From: Candidatus Pelagibacter sp. | Lineage (GTDB): Bacteria > Pseudomonadota > Alphaproteobacteria > Pelagibacterales > Pelagibacteraceae | Reading direction: 5' to 3' | Assembly: GCA_017880265.1 (NCBI GenBank) | Contig: JAFJTK010000154.1 | Coordinates: 1 to 7,144 of the forward strand | Length of the DNA: 7,144 nt | Part shown: positions 6,684-7,144 of the stretch, piece after piece | How positions within the stretch are numbered: position 1 is the stretch's first letter | Layout of the letters: every line of letters starts with the position of its first letter | Made by a program: the position numbers and the translations under genes | Notes under the pieces: generated by a model | Database searches by the model: none | Told to the model about the DNA's origin: nothing | Seen by the model: only the letters and a program-made list of their open reading frames with translations

Positions 6684-7144
6684 ATGGGAACCGTAGTTCA
6701 GCTTAAAAATCAAATAAACAACTCATACTTTCAACTTAAGGATTCTGTTGAAGATAAGCTTATTCTTACTGAAGAAAAAATAAAATCAAAATTAGCAAGT
6801 GATGTCGGGTTGGTTCAAAAAATGACTGAATACCATATTCAAACTGGAGGTAAAAGATTAAGAGCTCTATTAACTCTGGGATCAGCAAAACTATGTGGAT
6901 ACTCTAAAGGTTCAAGAGATATAAATTTAGCAGCTTGTGTTGAATTAATTCATAGTGCAACTCTAATGCACGATGATGTAATTGATGAGGGAACCATAAG
7001 AAGAGGTAAAGATACATTAAATAAAGTTTGGGATAATCATTCTTCAGTTTTAATTGGAGATTATTTGTTAAGTAGATGTTTTGAAATGATGGTAGAGGAT
7101 GGTAATTTGGAAGTTTTAAAATTGTTATCATCAACTTCCTCAAA
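6684..7144 (+). CDS. ispB: long-chain polyprenyl diphosphate synthase, N-terminal part (partial, cut by right edge)
   Basis: The frame opens at ATG 6684-6686, is preceded by an in-frame TAA at 6669-6671, and runs without a stop to the window end (153 codons plus two bases). The family is about 320-340 residues, so slightly under half is visible. Such enzymes condense isopentenyl diphosphate onto an allylic primer to make the octa- to decaprenyl chain of ubiquinone. Diagnostic features are GGKRLR (55-60, isopentenyl diphosphate binding), the first aspartate-rich motif DDVID (97-101) within VELIHSATLMHDDVIDEGTI (86-105), and IGDYLLSRCFEMM (124-136). The residue five before the first aspartate is Ala92, typical of long-chain rather than farnesyl-type enzymes. 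The second aspartate-rich motif lies beyond the edge. It is transcribed divergently from the sppA operon. Exact chain length cannot be judged from this part. Confidence 0.93.
   Translation, partial: MGTVVQLKNQINNSYFQLKDSVEDKLILTEEKIKSKLASDVGLVQKMTEYHIQTGGKRLRALLTLGSAKLCGYSKGSRDINLAACVELIHSATLMHDDVIDEGTIRRGKDTLNKVWDNHSSVLIGDYLLSRCFEMMVEDGNLEVLKLLSSTSS

Noticed and set aside
6904..7143. Minus-strand open frame of 79 codons at the right edge
   Set aside because: It overlaps the ispB-like gene, whose conserved DDVID motif is on the plus strand; the antisense translation is low-complexity Leu/Tyr-rich and matches nothing I recognise.
1..7144. Search for CRISPR arrays, insertion sequences, attachment sites, tRNA or rRNA genes
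   Set aside because: No regularly spaced repeats, transposase motifs, terminal inverted repeats, cloverleaf-like or rRNA-like sequences were seen; coding density is nearly complete.

Overview
The window is a compact, very AT-rich piece of a bacterial chromosome (roughly 30% G+C by eye, not computed). It carries housekeeping genes with alphaproteobacterial character. The A/T-ending codons, lysine- and asparagine-rich proteins, abutting or overlapping genes and very short intergenic gaps best fit the streamlined marine SAR11 clade (Pelagibacterales). That assignment is inference from composition, gene content and order; the window has no rRNA or other marker that would prove it.

Layout, left to right: (1) bases 1-104 are the 3' end of an unidentified plus-strand gene. 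(2) Bases 105-161 are a short convergent intergenic gap with a GC-rich hairpin followed by a T-rich tract. (3) Bases 162-6569 are a four-gene minus-strand operon. In transcription order it encodes an S49 signal-peptide-peptidase-like protease (sppA/sohB type), glycyl-tRNA synthetase alpha (glyQ), glycyl-tRNA synthetase beta (glyS) and pyruvate phosphate dikinase (ppdK). There is no intergenic space inside the operon: sppA and glyQ overlap, the glyQ stop codon touches the glyS start codon, and glyS and ppdK share an ATGA overlap. (4) Bases 6570-6683 are a divergent regulatory region with a clear sigma70-type promoter and Shine-Dalgarno site for the operon. (5) From 6684 to the right edge is the 5' part of a plus-strand long-chain polyprenyl diphosphate synthase (ispB-like).

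How the genes fit together: GlyQ and GlyS form the bacterial alpha2beta2 glycyl-tRNA synthetase, and their back-to-back translation suits an equimolar complex. Glycyl-tRNA charging releases AMP and PPi, which are the co-substrates PPDK uses with phosphoenolpyruvate to make ATP and pyruvate. The translational coupling of glyS to ppdK therefore has a plausible metabolic logic, though this is a hypothesis. IspB makes the isoprenoid tail of ubiquinone and is transcribed away from the operon.

I find no mobile element, CRISPR array, tRNA, rRNA, riboswitch or evidently new multi-gene system. The items most worth a second look are the left-edge C-terminus with its in-frame CAACGAA repeats, the convergent hairpin, the back-to-back divergent promoter, and the coupled GlyRS-PPDK arrangement.
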